From Adiantum capillus-veneris (Eukaryota > Streptophyta > Polypodiopsida > Polypodiales > Pteridaceae), in NCBI GenBank assembly GCA_014529385.2, contig CM043971.1:27288769-27352768 (forward strand): a stretch of DNA of 64,000 nt, in the 5' to 3' direction. The notes under the pieces are model-generated. The model was not told the DNA's origin. It worked only from the letters and a program-made list of their open reading frames with translations, and made no database searches. Within the stretch, counting starts at the first letter, position 1. Every line of letters begins with the position of its first letter. The position numbers and the translations under genes were made by a program. Shown piece after piece: positions 23,256 through 36,005 of this stretch.

Positions 23256-26212
23256 TGTCATAAAATCTAATATCTAAAATCTAACCAACCCAAATGATTT
23301 TCTCATATTAAATTGATCACTTAATGTGGTAGAATAAACGGGAACAAGTGTTAAGATATAGACATGTGCTTATAGATCTATCTCAACACGGGGCCAATGG
23401 TAAAGGGGCCCAAATGAGATATGGTCTATCAAAGAGCAATGCTAACCAATGGAGCATAAGACCTTAGGGCTAGCTTCATTGAAGACCTCCAATAATGTGT
23501 GTAAAAGTCCTTTGACCTTAGGTAAGCTAGGGTTGAGCTTGAGGCCAGAACCCAACCCAGCTCGAGGTGCTAGTCCTGCTTGTCATGCTTGATGGCTGAA
23601 GTGCTTGAGGAGCTTGATGATTGTGGTGCTTGAGATGATTGAGATGCTTGAGGTTCTTGACATGCTTGAGATGCTAGAGTTGCAGTTGAGGTGAGAACCC
23701 ATCCCAAGATTAAAGTGCTTAACGTACACTAGGTTGGTAATGAAACACTTTTATGTCCTGGGACACTTTTATGTCCTATTAAGTGACCATTTTCCTTGAG
23801 TTATGTCAAGAGTTTAAAAATGGATTTTGAGGTGCTATCTATCTAGAAATTTGTCTCATGAGATGAAAAAAACTCGACATTATTTTGGAATATCAATTCC
23901 ATCTTTAACATTGTCCTTGCACAACATTTCACAACCTAAACTGTGTGAAAAAACGGGTCCTGTTTTTGGCTTTTTTCAACTTTTTGCAACTATGGCACTC
24001 TAGAATTCATGTTTGTGAGATCTATAATGCTAGAGAACTATCTTTAGTAGTCCTCAACATGTCCTGATGCTTCTAGGGAGAAATAAATATTAAAGTTGTA
24101 AGTTATGACCAAATTACAAAAATTATCAAATCCTGTTTTTTAGCTAATTTTAGCTCTTCTATGATTTTTTTGGTGGATTTCATGATATCCAAATGCATTT
24201 TTTATTTTCTATGTCGCAAATTGTAACATAGAGCTAACATTCCTTGAGTTTTGGGGCACCTAATACCCTATTTTGCATAGTACACAATGATGGTTGATGT
24301 TTTCAATTATAAAAGAAAATAAAACATTCTAGTATATCAAGCATAGGTTTTTCAATATTGTTAGTTTCTTGTGACAACTACATGCATTTTGTAGGTAGTA
24401 ACCATATCTAGTCATAAGGATCAAATTTGGCTAGATATTGAATTGTTTCTATGGGATTCTACAACTCATAATGTTGAACCCAGCTTTTTCATGTTTGCTC
24501 TATTTACAACTTCATCTTTGTCCCCAAAATTCCCCTTGGTAAGAGATGTATTATTCTTTTGACATGCTCCATGGCTCCTTATGAACATAAAGAACAATAG
24601 GGAACTAAGAAACCATGCATATATTATTTGTATTGAGTGTGGCTATACAAACTTTGATGATATGTTTGCAGAATGGTGAAAATTCAACTTTTTTGTACCT
24701 ATTTATTTTGGCAAAACAAAAAATAGTGAGTGAGAAGCAATCATATGTTCTAATCACCAACCCATTGAAGTAAACTAGGGAATTTATCTCAAGTCGTACA
24801 AAAATCCCTAATCTTATTTTTATGCAACAAAACGTAAGAAATGACTGTTTTGATGAAAATGCACTGGTCCATCAACTTTGGAGGCTTGGTGTGACCAAAA
24901 GATGAGAAATTTTACAAGTTTCTTATTTTTTCCATGTGTAGTAGGCCTTGAACTATAACCTCATGAAAGGATTTTACAAAAATGAGTGGATCTACTATGG
25001 TTTTGGAGGTTTTTTTCAAAACCCTGAAAGGACACTTTTATGTCCTGTTAGGTTACCAACCTAGTGTTAAGGGCCAAGCTTGTGGTGGGAACTAGGCCTA
25101 TGGATGAGGGGCTTGAGGTGTCTAAAAGTCAAATATCCAATCCCTACAATGAGGGGGTGAGCATTACATGAGGGGGGATAAGAGAGAACACCCACACACT
25201 CACACAAGGCATGCATGGTACAAAGAAAGAAAAAGGGACACTTGTCAAGCTCCTCCTCATGTTGCCCTCATGGTGTGCCTGAAGCCTATTGTTGTCCACC
25301 CAAGGGGTCCAATAATAATTTAGGATATTTAATTAATTGATTTAGCATTTATCTAGCGCTATCTCTCAAAGGGGAAAGGGGGACGCTTGTCTCAAGGTTA
25401 CCCTTGCTGCTTGTAATGCCTCCTGCTTATGATTGGCTAGGCTTGGAGGGGTCCAATGAGCTTCAAGCATGAGTTACAAGGGGAGGTCTACCCAATCAAG
25501 CTAGGGGGTTGCTTAGGGGGTATACTCACCCACACACACTCACAAAAACTCTCATTGTGTGCTATGAAAAGTGCAAGAGCTCCCTCTCCTTCTCCAAGCA
25601 AGTAGAGGTTGAGAGCCTACACCAACACTCTTGGCTATGGAGTGCAAATCCAACCAAGATCCATGCTTCAATGCTTAAGCTTTCCATATCCTTCTTCTTC
25701 ATCACTATGATATTATGTATGCTAGCAACAAGAGTTGTGATAAGTGAGGAACTAATTCTTTCTCCTACAAAATGTTTCTTCTTCCTCTTCCCTACCCTCA
25801 TTCCCTGCTAGCTCTCTCCACCTTCAAAGGTGTTTGAGGTCTTGGGATAGTTAAAGCTTTCTTTAAGTTTATGTTATGTTTGTGATGCATGAAGCTTTCC
25901 ATCTTCATTGCATCACCTAGGTCACAATGAACACAAAGATTGTATTGTAACAAGTCTCTCTTAATGGGAGAAATCATAATACAAATGCCTATTGGAGGGG
26001 GGACTGGCTCCACATAAATCCGGTCCTCAACTGTTGTCATGTTCTCTAAATTCTCTCTCTTGCAAAAGTATTGTTCATGCCAAGTTAACTTATTGCTATG
26101 ATTATGTTGCTATCTTCAATTATGTTCACCCGCTATGCTCACAAAGTCATTTCTCAAAAGTACTCTCATTAATTTCCGCTACTCTCAAGCTAAATAGGCC
26201 AATTTTATTACA
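23256..26212 (+). repeat. gypsy-A 5' LTR
   Basis: The start (TGTCATAAAATC) is set by alignment to the 3' LTR at about 30280 and to the inverted gypsy-B LTR; the end (TTATTACA) lies next to the PBS. It contains a TTGAGGTGC-type minisatellite at 23580-23695 that differs in copy number from 30605-30720 in the 3' LTR. A DNA transposon occupies 23728-25066. An open frame at 25509-25811 falls within the LTR and is probably fortuitous. Confidence 0.65.
23728..25066. mobile_element. TTAA-flanked DNA transposon, copy 1
   Basis: The 1339-bp unit begins CACTAGGTTGGTAA and ends TTACCAACCTAGTG. TTAA flanks it (23720-23723, then four extra bases CGTA, and 25067-25070). The 3' LTR of the same gypsy has the empty site with one TTAA at 30760-30763, so this is a true insertion. 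No intact transposase is present. One stretch (about 24700-24900) is shared as an open-looking frame with copy 2 (CFDENALVHQLWRLGVTKR), perhaps a decayed protein. TTAA suggests piggyBac-like targeting, while the CACTA-like termini do not; the superfamily is unresolved. Confidence 0.75.
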
Positions 26213-26213
26213 T

Positions 26214-26224
26214 TGGTATCAGAG
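26214..26224 (+). other. gypsy-A primer-binding site
   Basis: TGGTATCAGAG follows the LTR end after one base. It is the standard complement of the 3' end of plant initiator tRNA-Met. Confidence 0.75.
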
Positions 26225-26626
26225 GATTTGGTTTTTCTTTTCTTGCTTAAGAAGAGAGGTCCTTAAGTAGCCTATAAATGGTTGATGTTGTTAATTATAT
26301 TAGGGTATGTAGAACTGGGATCTATTATCGGTTTTGTCGAGCCCACTATGTGGGGGATGGTGCACACCTCAGGAGCTTTGGACTTAATAATGGAGTCTTT
26401 TTAGACTTGCCTACGGCTTTACCATTATTGAGCCATAAGAAGTCTGAAAGGAGCTAGCCCTCGGTAACTCTGCTATGTTAGACCTACTCCTCTACTCTCT
26501 ATAACTAACCACTTCGAGCCGTGGGTTTAGATACTTAAGAGCCGATTTTCAAAGTCTAAGAGGAGTGGAAACTAAGGTTTTGAATTGCCAAAACATACAC
26601 TAAGTACATACATAAATTTTGTTAAC

Positions 26627-28075
26627 ATGGCTGACAAAAATAAAGAGAGTAGAATGAACATTGATAGCTTTGATTTTGCACATGAAGGTGCTAATGATGA
26701 TGCTCCCATGTTTGTGAATTATCTCATCACTAGGTTGCAGCAAGTTATGGGAAACCCTGCTTTGCAAGCCGAAGTTACTCAACAACTTCGTGCTTATGGA
26801 ATTTCCCTTCCTCTCCAAGAGGAGAGAGAGCTTAGGAGGCCTCTTGAAGAGACCCCCAAAAGAAGACTCTCTCCCATTTGAGAGGAGGAATCCAAAGAGA
26901 AAGAAAGCAATGAAAGTTTAAGTTCCTCTGAAGATGTGGCTCCACGAAGACGGCAGTCTAGACGATCGCCCACTCCTCCCAAGAGGAAAACATCAACACA
27001 TAGTCCTTCTCCTCATCAATCTGAAAGGCAAGAGAGGAAACAAAGGAAGAAAAGGGCTAGGAAGAGGTCACCCTCTTCTCCTTCTTCTTCACCTTCCTCC
27101 TCTTCTGCTGAAAGTTATGGCTATTCTCCTAGAGAATACAAGAGGGGAGGACATCGCAAATCATTTCTTGCATGGAAAAGGTCACAAAAGCTAAATAAGT
27201 TCAAGGAGGGAGGAAAGAGTATCTCTTTTCTCACCTATGATGACACCTTTGGTGCTACCAACAAAGTGTTGGCCTTCATCCAACAATTTGATGCGGCCTT
27301 CGGAGACGAGGGCTTCAGAGAGTCCTCCAAGCTACGCCATGTAGGTATGCACTTCCAAAAACCAGCTCATCAATGGTGTTCTAGCCTTCGTGGCAATGGT
27401 GAAGCCCCAAAGACATGGAAAACTCTACGAGTTTCCATCATGAAGCAATTCCTTGCAAGTGATGCAACGGACAAAGTTCTTACCAAATGGCGCAGCGTGA
27501 AGCTTCTCTCTCATGAGTCTATCTACAAGTACGTAGACAAGTTTTGGGATTTACATCTCAAAGCTATTGTCTTTTAAAAGATAGACTTTGCCAAGCAAAG
27601 GCAACAATTATGTGCATGGTTACCTGAAGAGATGGCCGAATACATCAACTCTCAACGGCCTGGTACTATTAGCAAAGTAATCCATCACACCATGGTTGCT
27701 TCATGCATCAATTTCCATCAAGGGGCTAGACGTAAAGTCAAGCCCATGGAAAACAAAGACAAAAATGATGCAAAGGGCAAAACCGATGTTCAAAATACTT
27801 CCCAAGTCACTTCCAACAACAACAACAACAACAACAACAATCGGTCCAAGGAGAAGGGAGTTTACAAAGGTAAAAACAAACTCTCTCGTGAAGAGCTTGA
27901 AGCTTTTCGCAAGGACCATAAGTGTTTCAAGTGTGGGGAGCAAGGACATGGCTATCGTTCTTGACCCAAGAAGAATACTTGCAATGAGACTCCTAGGGCT
28001 TCCACCATTGAAGCTCCAAAAGAGGATGCTCATTGCAAAGGAACATCACTTTCCTATGCTTGGGGAAAGGTAAGA
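26627..28075 (+). pseudogene. gypsy-A gag with CCHC zinc knuckle
   Basis: Gag would form the particle and bind RNA. The ATG at 26627 opens a frame continued, with in-frame stops at 26879, 27575 and 27962, up to about 28060. Order: acidic N-terminus, a serine/arginine-rich stretch (26936-27150), the gag domain from about 27190 (FIQQFDAAFGDEGF, HQWCSSLRGNGEAPKTW, KYVDKFWDLHLKA), an asparagine run encoded by AAC repeats (27820-27842), and a CCHC knuckle CFKCGEQGHGYRS whose last cysteine is lost to the stop at 27962. The minus-strand gag at 63179-64000 is a close relative that keeps a terminal cysteine. Confidence 0.75.
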
Positions 28076-28560
28076 GAGCATGATTCTCTGCTTTGAACTT
28101 CATATCAATGGAGTTGGCCACCAAGTTGGGCATTCAAGATTTTGAGATGGGAGATATGGTAATAGCTGACGCAGCTTTCAAGGGACAACAATCCTCTGTT
28201 ACTCCGCTGATTGGGAAGTTGAGGCTTCATGTCCAAAGCTATGTCGACAAAGAAGACTTCTTCATCTCTCCTCTCCAACATGAGGATGCTATCCTAGGGG
28301 TGCCATGGTTTGATCGCATGGCTGCCAACATGAAGTTTCTTGAAAGGAGAATCTACTTCATCTGCAGAGGAAAGAACATGTATATAGATACTAGTGAGCG
28401 TGGTCGCACTATTCCACTTGTAAATCCTCTTTCTTTTGATAAGTCAATGAAGAGCTCAGTTTCTGCGTACATGATTTTTGTCAAAGAGTCTCTAAAAGAT
28501 AATGCGGTGTCTATAGCTACTCACAATGATCTATCATGTATAATAGATGAGTATGCTACT
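28076..28560 (+). pseudogene. gypsy-A retropepsin-like protease, active site lost
   Basis: The open frame from about 28093 shows LNFISMELATKLG and, at about 28284, AILGVPWFDRM, the two flanks of the gypsy aspartic protease fold. The catalytic D-S/T-G should precede LNFIS, but around 28080 the sequence reads as GATTCT and then a disrupted frame, so the motif is destroyed by a small deletion. The frame continues into a linker and then straight into integrase. Confidence is good for the fold, based on flanking motifs. Confidence 0.6.
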
Positions 28561-29985
28561 GACCTTGACTTTAGAGACATAATGTCACCACTTGCTTTGG
28601 GGAAGAAAGAGGAACCATTCACGTTGTAGGATGGTTATCTTCTCCACGGAAATAGGCTATGTGTTACCCATTCCCTTTGTGAGAAGGATATGTATGAATC
28701 CCATGCTCTTCCTTATGTAGGGCATAGAGGTATTCAACCTACTCTCCGAGGAGTAGAGACGTACTTCTATTGGCCTACCATGAAAGTGGACATACAAGAG
28801 TATGTTTCAAAATGTGTAGTATGCCAAAAGACCAAGTATGATAGAGGGAAGCAACCTGGATTACTCCAGCCATTTCCTATCCCAAATTCACCATGGGAGA
28901 GTATATCCATGGATTTCATCTTTGGATTACCCAAGTCTATCCATGGGAATACAGGAATATGGACAATAGTTGACAAGTTTAGCAAGCAAGCACATTTTAT
29001 TCCTGTCAAAAAAACTATTAAGGCACATCAAATGGCAACTCTCTTCATATCTCAGATTTTCAAGCACCATGGATTACCCACATCCATTGTGTTAGATAGA
29101 GATCCTAGAATGACCGTAATTTTTGGAAAGGTCTCTTTGAAAATCTAGGAACAAGATTGAATTTGTCTTCGGCCTATCACCCACAAACGGATGGCCAAAG
29201 TGAGATAGCCAATCTTATGATACTCGATCTACTCAAGACTTATGTTACCGAAGTAGATCAATGCTCACAATGGGAAAAGTACCTACCTCTTGGAGAGTAT
29301 TCCTACAATAATACTGTACATACTTCTACGGGAAAAGCACCTTTTGAGATCATTGAGGGAAGACCTAAAAGTCTCTTGCTACTCAAAGTACATGGGAAGA
29401 TCTTTGTTGCCGATGAGTATAGCTGTGACCTACAAGAATCTAAAAGATTAAGGAGGCTATATCCATCTCTCAAAAAAGGCAAAAAGTTGTTGTTGATAAG
29501 CATAGAAGAGCCTTAATGTTCAAAGAAAATGATTGGGTCTTACTCAAGTTTCCTAAGGCTCGATTAAGGCAAACAACGGGCAAAAATCCTACGGGCCATG
29601 AAAAGTATTATGCTAAACTAGCAAAAGGATAATATGGTCCTTTCCAAATCTTGAAGCCCGTGAATGAGTTGGCTTATCAACTCAAGTTTCCCAACCATTG
29701 GCTCATACCAAATTCCTTTCATGTAAGCCTACTTAAACCTTACAAAGGAGAGCCACTAGCTCAACCAATTATTGAAGACCCTCCCAAAGTTGAAGACCAA
29801 GAAGAGGTGCTACAACCCGAAGCTATCCTTCCGAATGAAGACAAGGTACTATGACATGGTAAGATTATCAGACAGTATCTTATTAAGTTCAAAAATTATC
29901 ATTTTGAAGATGCTAGATGGATGCAAGGAATACAACTTAAGGATAGTATGAACCTTGTCAATGCTTACAATGCTACATTAGAGTA
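28561..29985 (+). pseudogene. gypsy-A integrase with chromodomain-like tail
   Basis: Integrase would insert the cDNA into the genome. The N-terminal zinc-binding part is at about 28700-28840 (GHRGI... CVVCQKTK). The catalytic core has D in SMDFIFGLP (28910), D in VLDRDPR (29092), then a frameshift near 29145, and E in DGQSEIANL (29190). The C-terminus includes [20 protein letters not shown] (29696-29755) and a short chromodomain-like IKFKNYHFEDARWMQ (29886-29930) after a stop at 29852. A stop is also at 28627. The N-terminal part begins immediately after the protease linker, so the RT-RNase H segment is missing. Confidence 0.75.
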
Positions 29986-30279
29986 AGAAAATGTACAAAT
30001 TTCTTTTAAATGACTCATGTTTTTGTCGTATAAGACTAGTCCTCTTTCTAATTGTGCACAAATTTAACTAGTATGCATGCTTAGAATCATGTTTGTGATG
30101 ATGATGTCTCTCAAACAACAAGTAGAATTTGTCACTCTACCTTGGGATAATGAAATGGACTAAAGAGCAGACATTCTTGCGACAGCTATGTCTCCCAAGC
30201 ACCAAATGGATTATTCATCCATCTTGGAAAGATATCGTAGGGTAAAAAGGGATCCTCTACCCGCTAAGTAAAATTGACT

Positions 30280-31133
30280 ATTGACTAATATAATATATCT
30301 AATATCTAACCAACCCAAATGATTTTCTTATATTAAATTGATCACTTAATGTGGGAGAATAAACGGGAACAAGTGTTAAGATATAGACATGTGCTTATAG
30401 ATCTATCTCAATACAGGTCCAATGGTAAAGGGGCCCAAATGAGATATGGTCTATCAAAGAGCAATGCTAACCAATGGAGCATAAGACCTTAGGGTTAGCT
30501 TCATTGAAGACCTCCAATAATGTGTGTAAAAGTCCTTTGACCTTAGGTAAGCTAGGACTGAGCTTGAGGCTGGAACCCGACCCAGCTCGAGGTGCTAGTC
30601 CTGCTTGTCATGCTTGATGACTGAAGTGCTTGAGGTGCTTGATGATTGAGGTGCTTGAGATGATTGAGGTGCTTGAGATGCTTGAGGTGCTTGATGATTG
30701 AGATGCTTGAGGTGCTAGAGTTTCACTTGAGGTGAGAACCTAGCCCAAGCTTAAAGTTCTTAAGGGCCAAGCTTGTGGTGGGAACTGGGCTTATGGATGA
30801 GGGTCTTGAGGTGTCTAAAAGTCAAATATCCAATCCCTACAAGGAGGGGGCGAGCACTACATGAGGGGGGGTGAGAGAGAACACCCACACACTCACACAA
30901 GGCATGCATGGTACAAAGAAAGCAAAAGGGACACTTGTCAAGTTCCTCCTCATGTTGCCCTCATGGTGTGCCTAAAGCCTATTGGTTGGCCACCCAAGGG
31001 GTCCAATAATAATTTAGGAGATTTAATTAATTGATTTAGCATTTATCTAGACCTCTCTCTCAAAGGGTAAAGGGGGACACTTGTCTCAAGGCTACCCTTA
31101 CTGCTTGTAATGCCTCCTGCTTATGATTGGCTA
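30280..31133 (+). repeat. gypsy-A 3' LTR, truncated
   Basis: It aligns to the 5' LTR from its start through the GATTGGCTAGGC segment and then joins inverted LTR sequence at about 31133. It carries the empty TTAA site at 30760-30763 and a longer TTGAGGTGC minisatellite (30605-30720) than the 5' LTR. Confidence 0.7.
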
Positions 31134-33470
31134 GGCCTAATAACTTGTGTGTAGCGGAAAATAGCATGAACATAGTGGGCATTTCATTAGAAGAGTTTCC
31201 TAATGAGAATAACAAGAGTGCTTGGGTGGAGAGAGAGCAACAAAAAGCATAAAACCTAGTTAGATAGCATGAACAATACCTTCAAAAGAGAGAGAAATTA
31301 AGCTATTGACAACAGTTGAGAACCGGATTTGCATGGAGCCGGTCCCCCCTCCAAAAGGCTTTGTATTATGGGTTCTCCCATCAAGATAGACATTGTACAA
31401 TACAATTCTTTGTGTTCCTTCAAGACTAGCTAGTGCAATGAAGATGGAAACTTCATGCACCTAGCAAAACACTTATCAAACACAACATCAATTCCCTCAC
31501 GGTCTCAGACCCAAGACTTCACACACCATGAGAGATGGTGAGAGCTAGCAAGGTATGAGAGTAGATTGAGAGGAAGAAGGAGTAGTACTACGAGAAAGAA
31601 GTATTTCTCCTCACATAATCACTCTTAATAGCATAGCTTAGTTTAGTAATTAGCATGGTAGAGAAGATGAGCATGCATTGAAGCTTGGCTCTTGGTTGGA
31701 TTTGCATCCACATGCCAAGAGTGTGTTGATGTAGGCTTCTATCTCACAAGCTTGGAGTAGGTGATGAGCTCTCCATTAAAGCTTGGGAGGAGACAGAGTG
31801 TTCTTCCTTCACACATGGTCAAGTGTGAGTGTGTGTGTGTTAATGCCAAGCAAAAATCAGCCCCCCCTCTCTGTTTGGCGAGCCCTTGATGCTATCTTGG
31901 TCTGGCTTTTGCCTCATTGGACCTCCCTAAGTCAAGCCAATGGAGATTAAGCAACATAAGTGATAGCCTTCTGACATGTGTCCCCCTTTCCCTTTTTGTG
32001 AGAGCTCTAGGTAATTTAATAATTTAACTAAACTCTCATTGGACCTCTTTACCTCCTAGGCAATAGGAATCAGGCAAGCCATTGGGCTGCTGAATGCTCA
32101 TTGGACCCTTTGGGAGACTGCCCAATAGCCTTCTAGAGAGCTTAATAATCATTGGTTCTTTTATTAAGTGTTTTTAAATTAATTAAACTAGATTTAATCT
32201 AGCCTAATTCTCATTGGTCCACCTCCAAGGCCATCCAATAGAAATTGGGTACACCTTGTGGGCATCTGGGCTAGGGAGCTGACATGTGTCCCTCTTTCCC
32301 CTTGTGTACCAAGAGAGCTTGTGTGTGTGTGTGTGGGTTTCTCTCTCATCCCCTACTAAATGGGATCGCCCCCTCCTTTGTAGGCCTTGATGAAGACTTT
32401 TTGTACATACACTAAGCATCCAATTCCCTTAAGGTTGACCTTAGGACACAACCTTTGAATTTTGGAACCTTAGCATTTTGGAAGTCTTAATGGGATGAAC
32501 CTTAGGGTCTTTTTAGCCCATTGTTGCACATGGCTCTTTTGCAGATGGCCCCCCCTTTGGATCCCTACAGTGGCCGGTCTGCCAACTTAACCAATATTCT
32601 AGCTTTTTCTCCCCTGGCACTTCCCCATATTAAATGATCAGTTTAACATGGGAAAATCATTTAGGAGAATTAGATATTGATTATTATGATATTACCTCTC
32701 TCTTGAAATCATAGTCGTCCTTGACTATGGTGTAGAGAAGATAAAGCATATTCATGAGTCCTTTTCTTAGCGGGTAGAGGATCCCTATGTTACCCTACGA
32801 CATCATTCCACAATGGATGACTAGTCCATTTGGTGCTTGAGATCCTGAAGCTGCCGCAAGCATGTCTCCACATTGGTCCTATCAATCTTCCATAGTAGAG
32901 GGACAAGCTCTACCTGGTGTTCGGGAGACATCGTCTCTGCAAACTTGATCCGAAGTATGCATACTTCTTAACATTTGTGCACAAATTAACAAAAAGAGAG
33001 TCTTATAAGACAAAAAGAAACTTTGTTTATTTAAACATTTGTACATTTGCCTACTCTAGGGAAGCATTGTAAGCATTGACAAGGTTTAGGCTATCCTTTA
33101 ACTGTATGCCTTGCATCCATCTAGCATCTTCAAAAGGATAGTTTTTAAACTTAATAAGATACCGTCGGATAATCTTACCGCCTCTCAATACCTTGTCTTC
33201 ATGTCGGAGAATACACTCGGGCTACAGCACCTCTTCTTGGTCCTCGATCTCCGGTGGGTCTTTAGTAGTTGGTTCTTCAGGTGGCTCTCCTTTGTAAGGC
33301 TTTAATAGGCTCACATGGAAAGCGTTGTGTATGAGCCAATGATTGGGCAACTTGAGTTGATAGGCCATCTCATTGATTGGCCTAAGAATCTGAAAGGGAC
33401 CATAGTACCTTTTTGCTAGTTTAGCATAGTACTTTTGGTGTCCCGTAGGCTTGTTTTTATAATAACTTGG
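31134..33470 (-). mobile_element. gypsy-B: inverted 3' end of a gypsy-A relative
   Basis: On the minus strand the order is the end of pol (about 33470-33040, with [20 protein letters not shown] and a chromodomain-like FKNYPFEDARWMQGIQ), a 3' untranslated part, a purine tract (CAAGAGAGAGG at about 32703-32693) and a 3' LTR from about 32692 to 31134. The LTR is related to the gypsy-A LTR but divergent. The rest of the element is missing beyond 33470, where the sequence becomes unrecognisable. The LTR end meets the gypsy-A LTR head to head. Confidence 0.65.
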
Positions 33471-34446
33471 TCAAACGAACTTAGAACATAGAATTCCAGG
33501 TACTCAAAACGATGGGAATTGGTCTGGTCTACAAGGTAGCGTAGACAGAATTGCGAAAAACGTCTTTCTTTGACTGAAAACGCAACTTTTAGTTTGCCAC
33601 TCATAAAAACCCTATTTTTGGGTTCCCACTACTTTTTCACCTTATTTTAAGCCTACCCATGCATTTTAAGCTAAAACACATAAATATTAAACATTGATAT
33701 TAATAAGAATCTCACTTTTAACCACGTTTTTATTATACTATTCATAGACAGACTATCTCTTATTCATTAATCTTTATGAAAAATGACTTTAGTGTATTAT
33801 TTAAAAAGAAGAGAATATATTTTCTCTCTTAATATCTTAAACTCATTCATATAAGCTCTATCTAATAGACTATTCAACAATCTTTCAAATCGTGCTAAAC
33901 GAAAGATATGACCTACTACATTCTTTTCGACTTTAAGAACTTCAAAAATTAGTCCTATTACAGAAGTTTTTGAAACCTCATGCTATCCTACTTCACGTCA
34001 GGCTTTACAAAAATATTCCAAAAAGTACGTAGTGCGGCTAGGAAAGCGTTGGGCCTCTGATTGTGAGAATTTGTAGCAAAATCAAGCAAGACATAGATTA
34101 TTTGAAGCTAAAAATAGACTAAAAAAGAACAAAACTCCATCCATGAAAGGTCCACTTTGAAAAAGAACCAAGATAAACTCAAAACTTTTGTGTGTGTGAA
34201 GATTAGGTGTAACCTCCCTCCCAATTACACAAATGTAGCTCTTTTTCGACTTGTTAAAAACCCTAAATTGATGCTTTGATTCTTTGTCGTGACTATTTTA
34301 TGGAAGCTTCAGAACTTCATTGGAGAAGCTCAAGTAGTTATTGGATGAGGGAAAAACCTAATTGGATGCCTCATAGCCTCGAACATGTAGTGGAAGAAGC
34401 ACATGATTGTACTAGCACATTGGATTGTAATGGTTATATCTCCTTC
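33471..34446. other. unassigned AT-rich sequence
   Basis: No gene, RNA gene or repeat recurring in this window was recognised. A 62-codon minus-strand frame at 33416-33604 reads through the gypsy-B boundary in a wrong frame. This sequence, with 44755 onward, is the insertion site of E3. Confidence 0.5.
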
Positions 34447-36005
34447 CTTATTGTTGAGAGAGAAAGAGAGCACAGAAATAGAACCCTAAAGTGTGTAGAA
34501 TACACACATGAGATGATGTATATATAGAGGGGACCTAGGTGCTATATATAGAGAAGACATATATTGAGTAGCTTCACATATAAGCTCAACACCCCCCCTC
34601 AAATAAGGGTCCCTAACTAAAAACCCTTGGGGGATCAAGGGAAAAATCCACAGCTCTATATACACCCACCGTTATATTATAAAAATCATTGACTGTAAAA
34701 ATTCTCATGAGGAGCTACATCACTCCTTTTACAATGAATATTTTATGAGGAGCTACATCACTCCTTCTACAAAACAAATGTTTTATGAGGAGTTACATCA
34801 CTCCTATCCTATCAAATACAATAATGAATACAAAGGTTCAATAAAGAGGTGTAAAGACTATCGATTAGCTCCTAATCAATCAGAAGTATCTCCGTGAATC
34901 TGTTGTCTAGCTTGTCATCAATGTGTCATCACCAAACATATCTTCATAAATCTTTTATTGTCACCAAGTTTGTCTTCATGAAATCAATTCTTTGATCTTT
35001 CCTACATAGATCATAGACTCTAAAAAAAAAAAAGCATAGTCATGATTTTTTTTAGCATCGTTAGTGAAATAATTAGGTTCACAATTCCATAAGAGATGGT
35101 TCGCGATGCCACTCTTTTGACAACATATATACGCACGACTACATATGTGTACATAAAATATGAATGTAAAAGTACAAGATGCGTAATTACGTGATGAAAA
35201 TGACATGTGTGTATACTACATAAAACGATCTTTATCAACGTAGTGATATCAACAAAACATCATCATTGTATCAATAAAAATGAATAAATCATCATGGTAT
35301 CATCGAGAATAACCATGGTATCAATAAAATAACATCATGTTATCACCGAGAATAATCATTGTATCAATGAAACAACATCATGGTATCACCAAGAATAACC
35401 ATTGTATCAATGAAATAACGTCATGCTATCACCGAGAATAACCATTGTATCAACAAAAAAACATCATGGTATCACCGAGAATAGCCATGGTATCAACGAA
35501 ACAACATCATGGTATCACCGAGAATAACCATGGTATCAATGAAATAATATCATGGTATCACCAAGAATAACCATGGTATCAACAAAATATCATCATGGTA
35601 TCAACGAAAATCACCATGATCAAAGTACTAGCAAAACATCATCATGATACCATAAAAATCACTATGGTATCAACGAGAGATTATCAATAAAATTAAACTA
35701 TATCTTTTGAAGAATATTTATACCAGAATCAATGAGCGAATATATCATATAACAAAATATCATATACCATCAGTAGCTCGACGAAATTTGGAGGATCATC
35801 AACGGCTCGCTTGAATCAAAATGATATTCATGACAGATATCCATGAACAGATCTATAGACATTTGATATCTGGAAATTTAAGTATCCAAGAACAAATCAT
35901 CAGTAAATATCTCAGAATGTATTAAACAACTTGAAATAGTATTGAAAGGGCGGTGGTAATGCGTGTGCTAGTCTCCACCCAACCGTGCTATCTTACAGCC
36001 TCCCC

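Larger units (their letters stand above)
23256..31133 (+). mobile_element. gypsy-A: Ty3/gypsy retrotransposon lacking RT and RNase H
   Basis: The 5' LTR spans about 23256-26212 (about 1.6 kb without an inserted transposon), the PBS TGGTATCAGAG starts at 26214, gag starts at 26627, and integrase and a chromodomain-like tail extend to about 29985. The 3' LTR starts near 30280 and is cut at 31133 where an inverted copy begins. Between protease and integrase there is no reverse transcriptase or RNase H, so the element could not replicate alone. The purine tract seen in gypsy-B (32693-32703) is deleted here. Confidence 0.75.
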
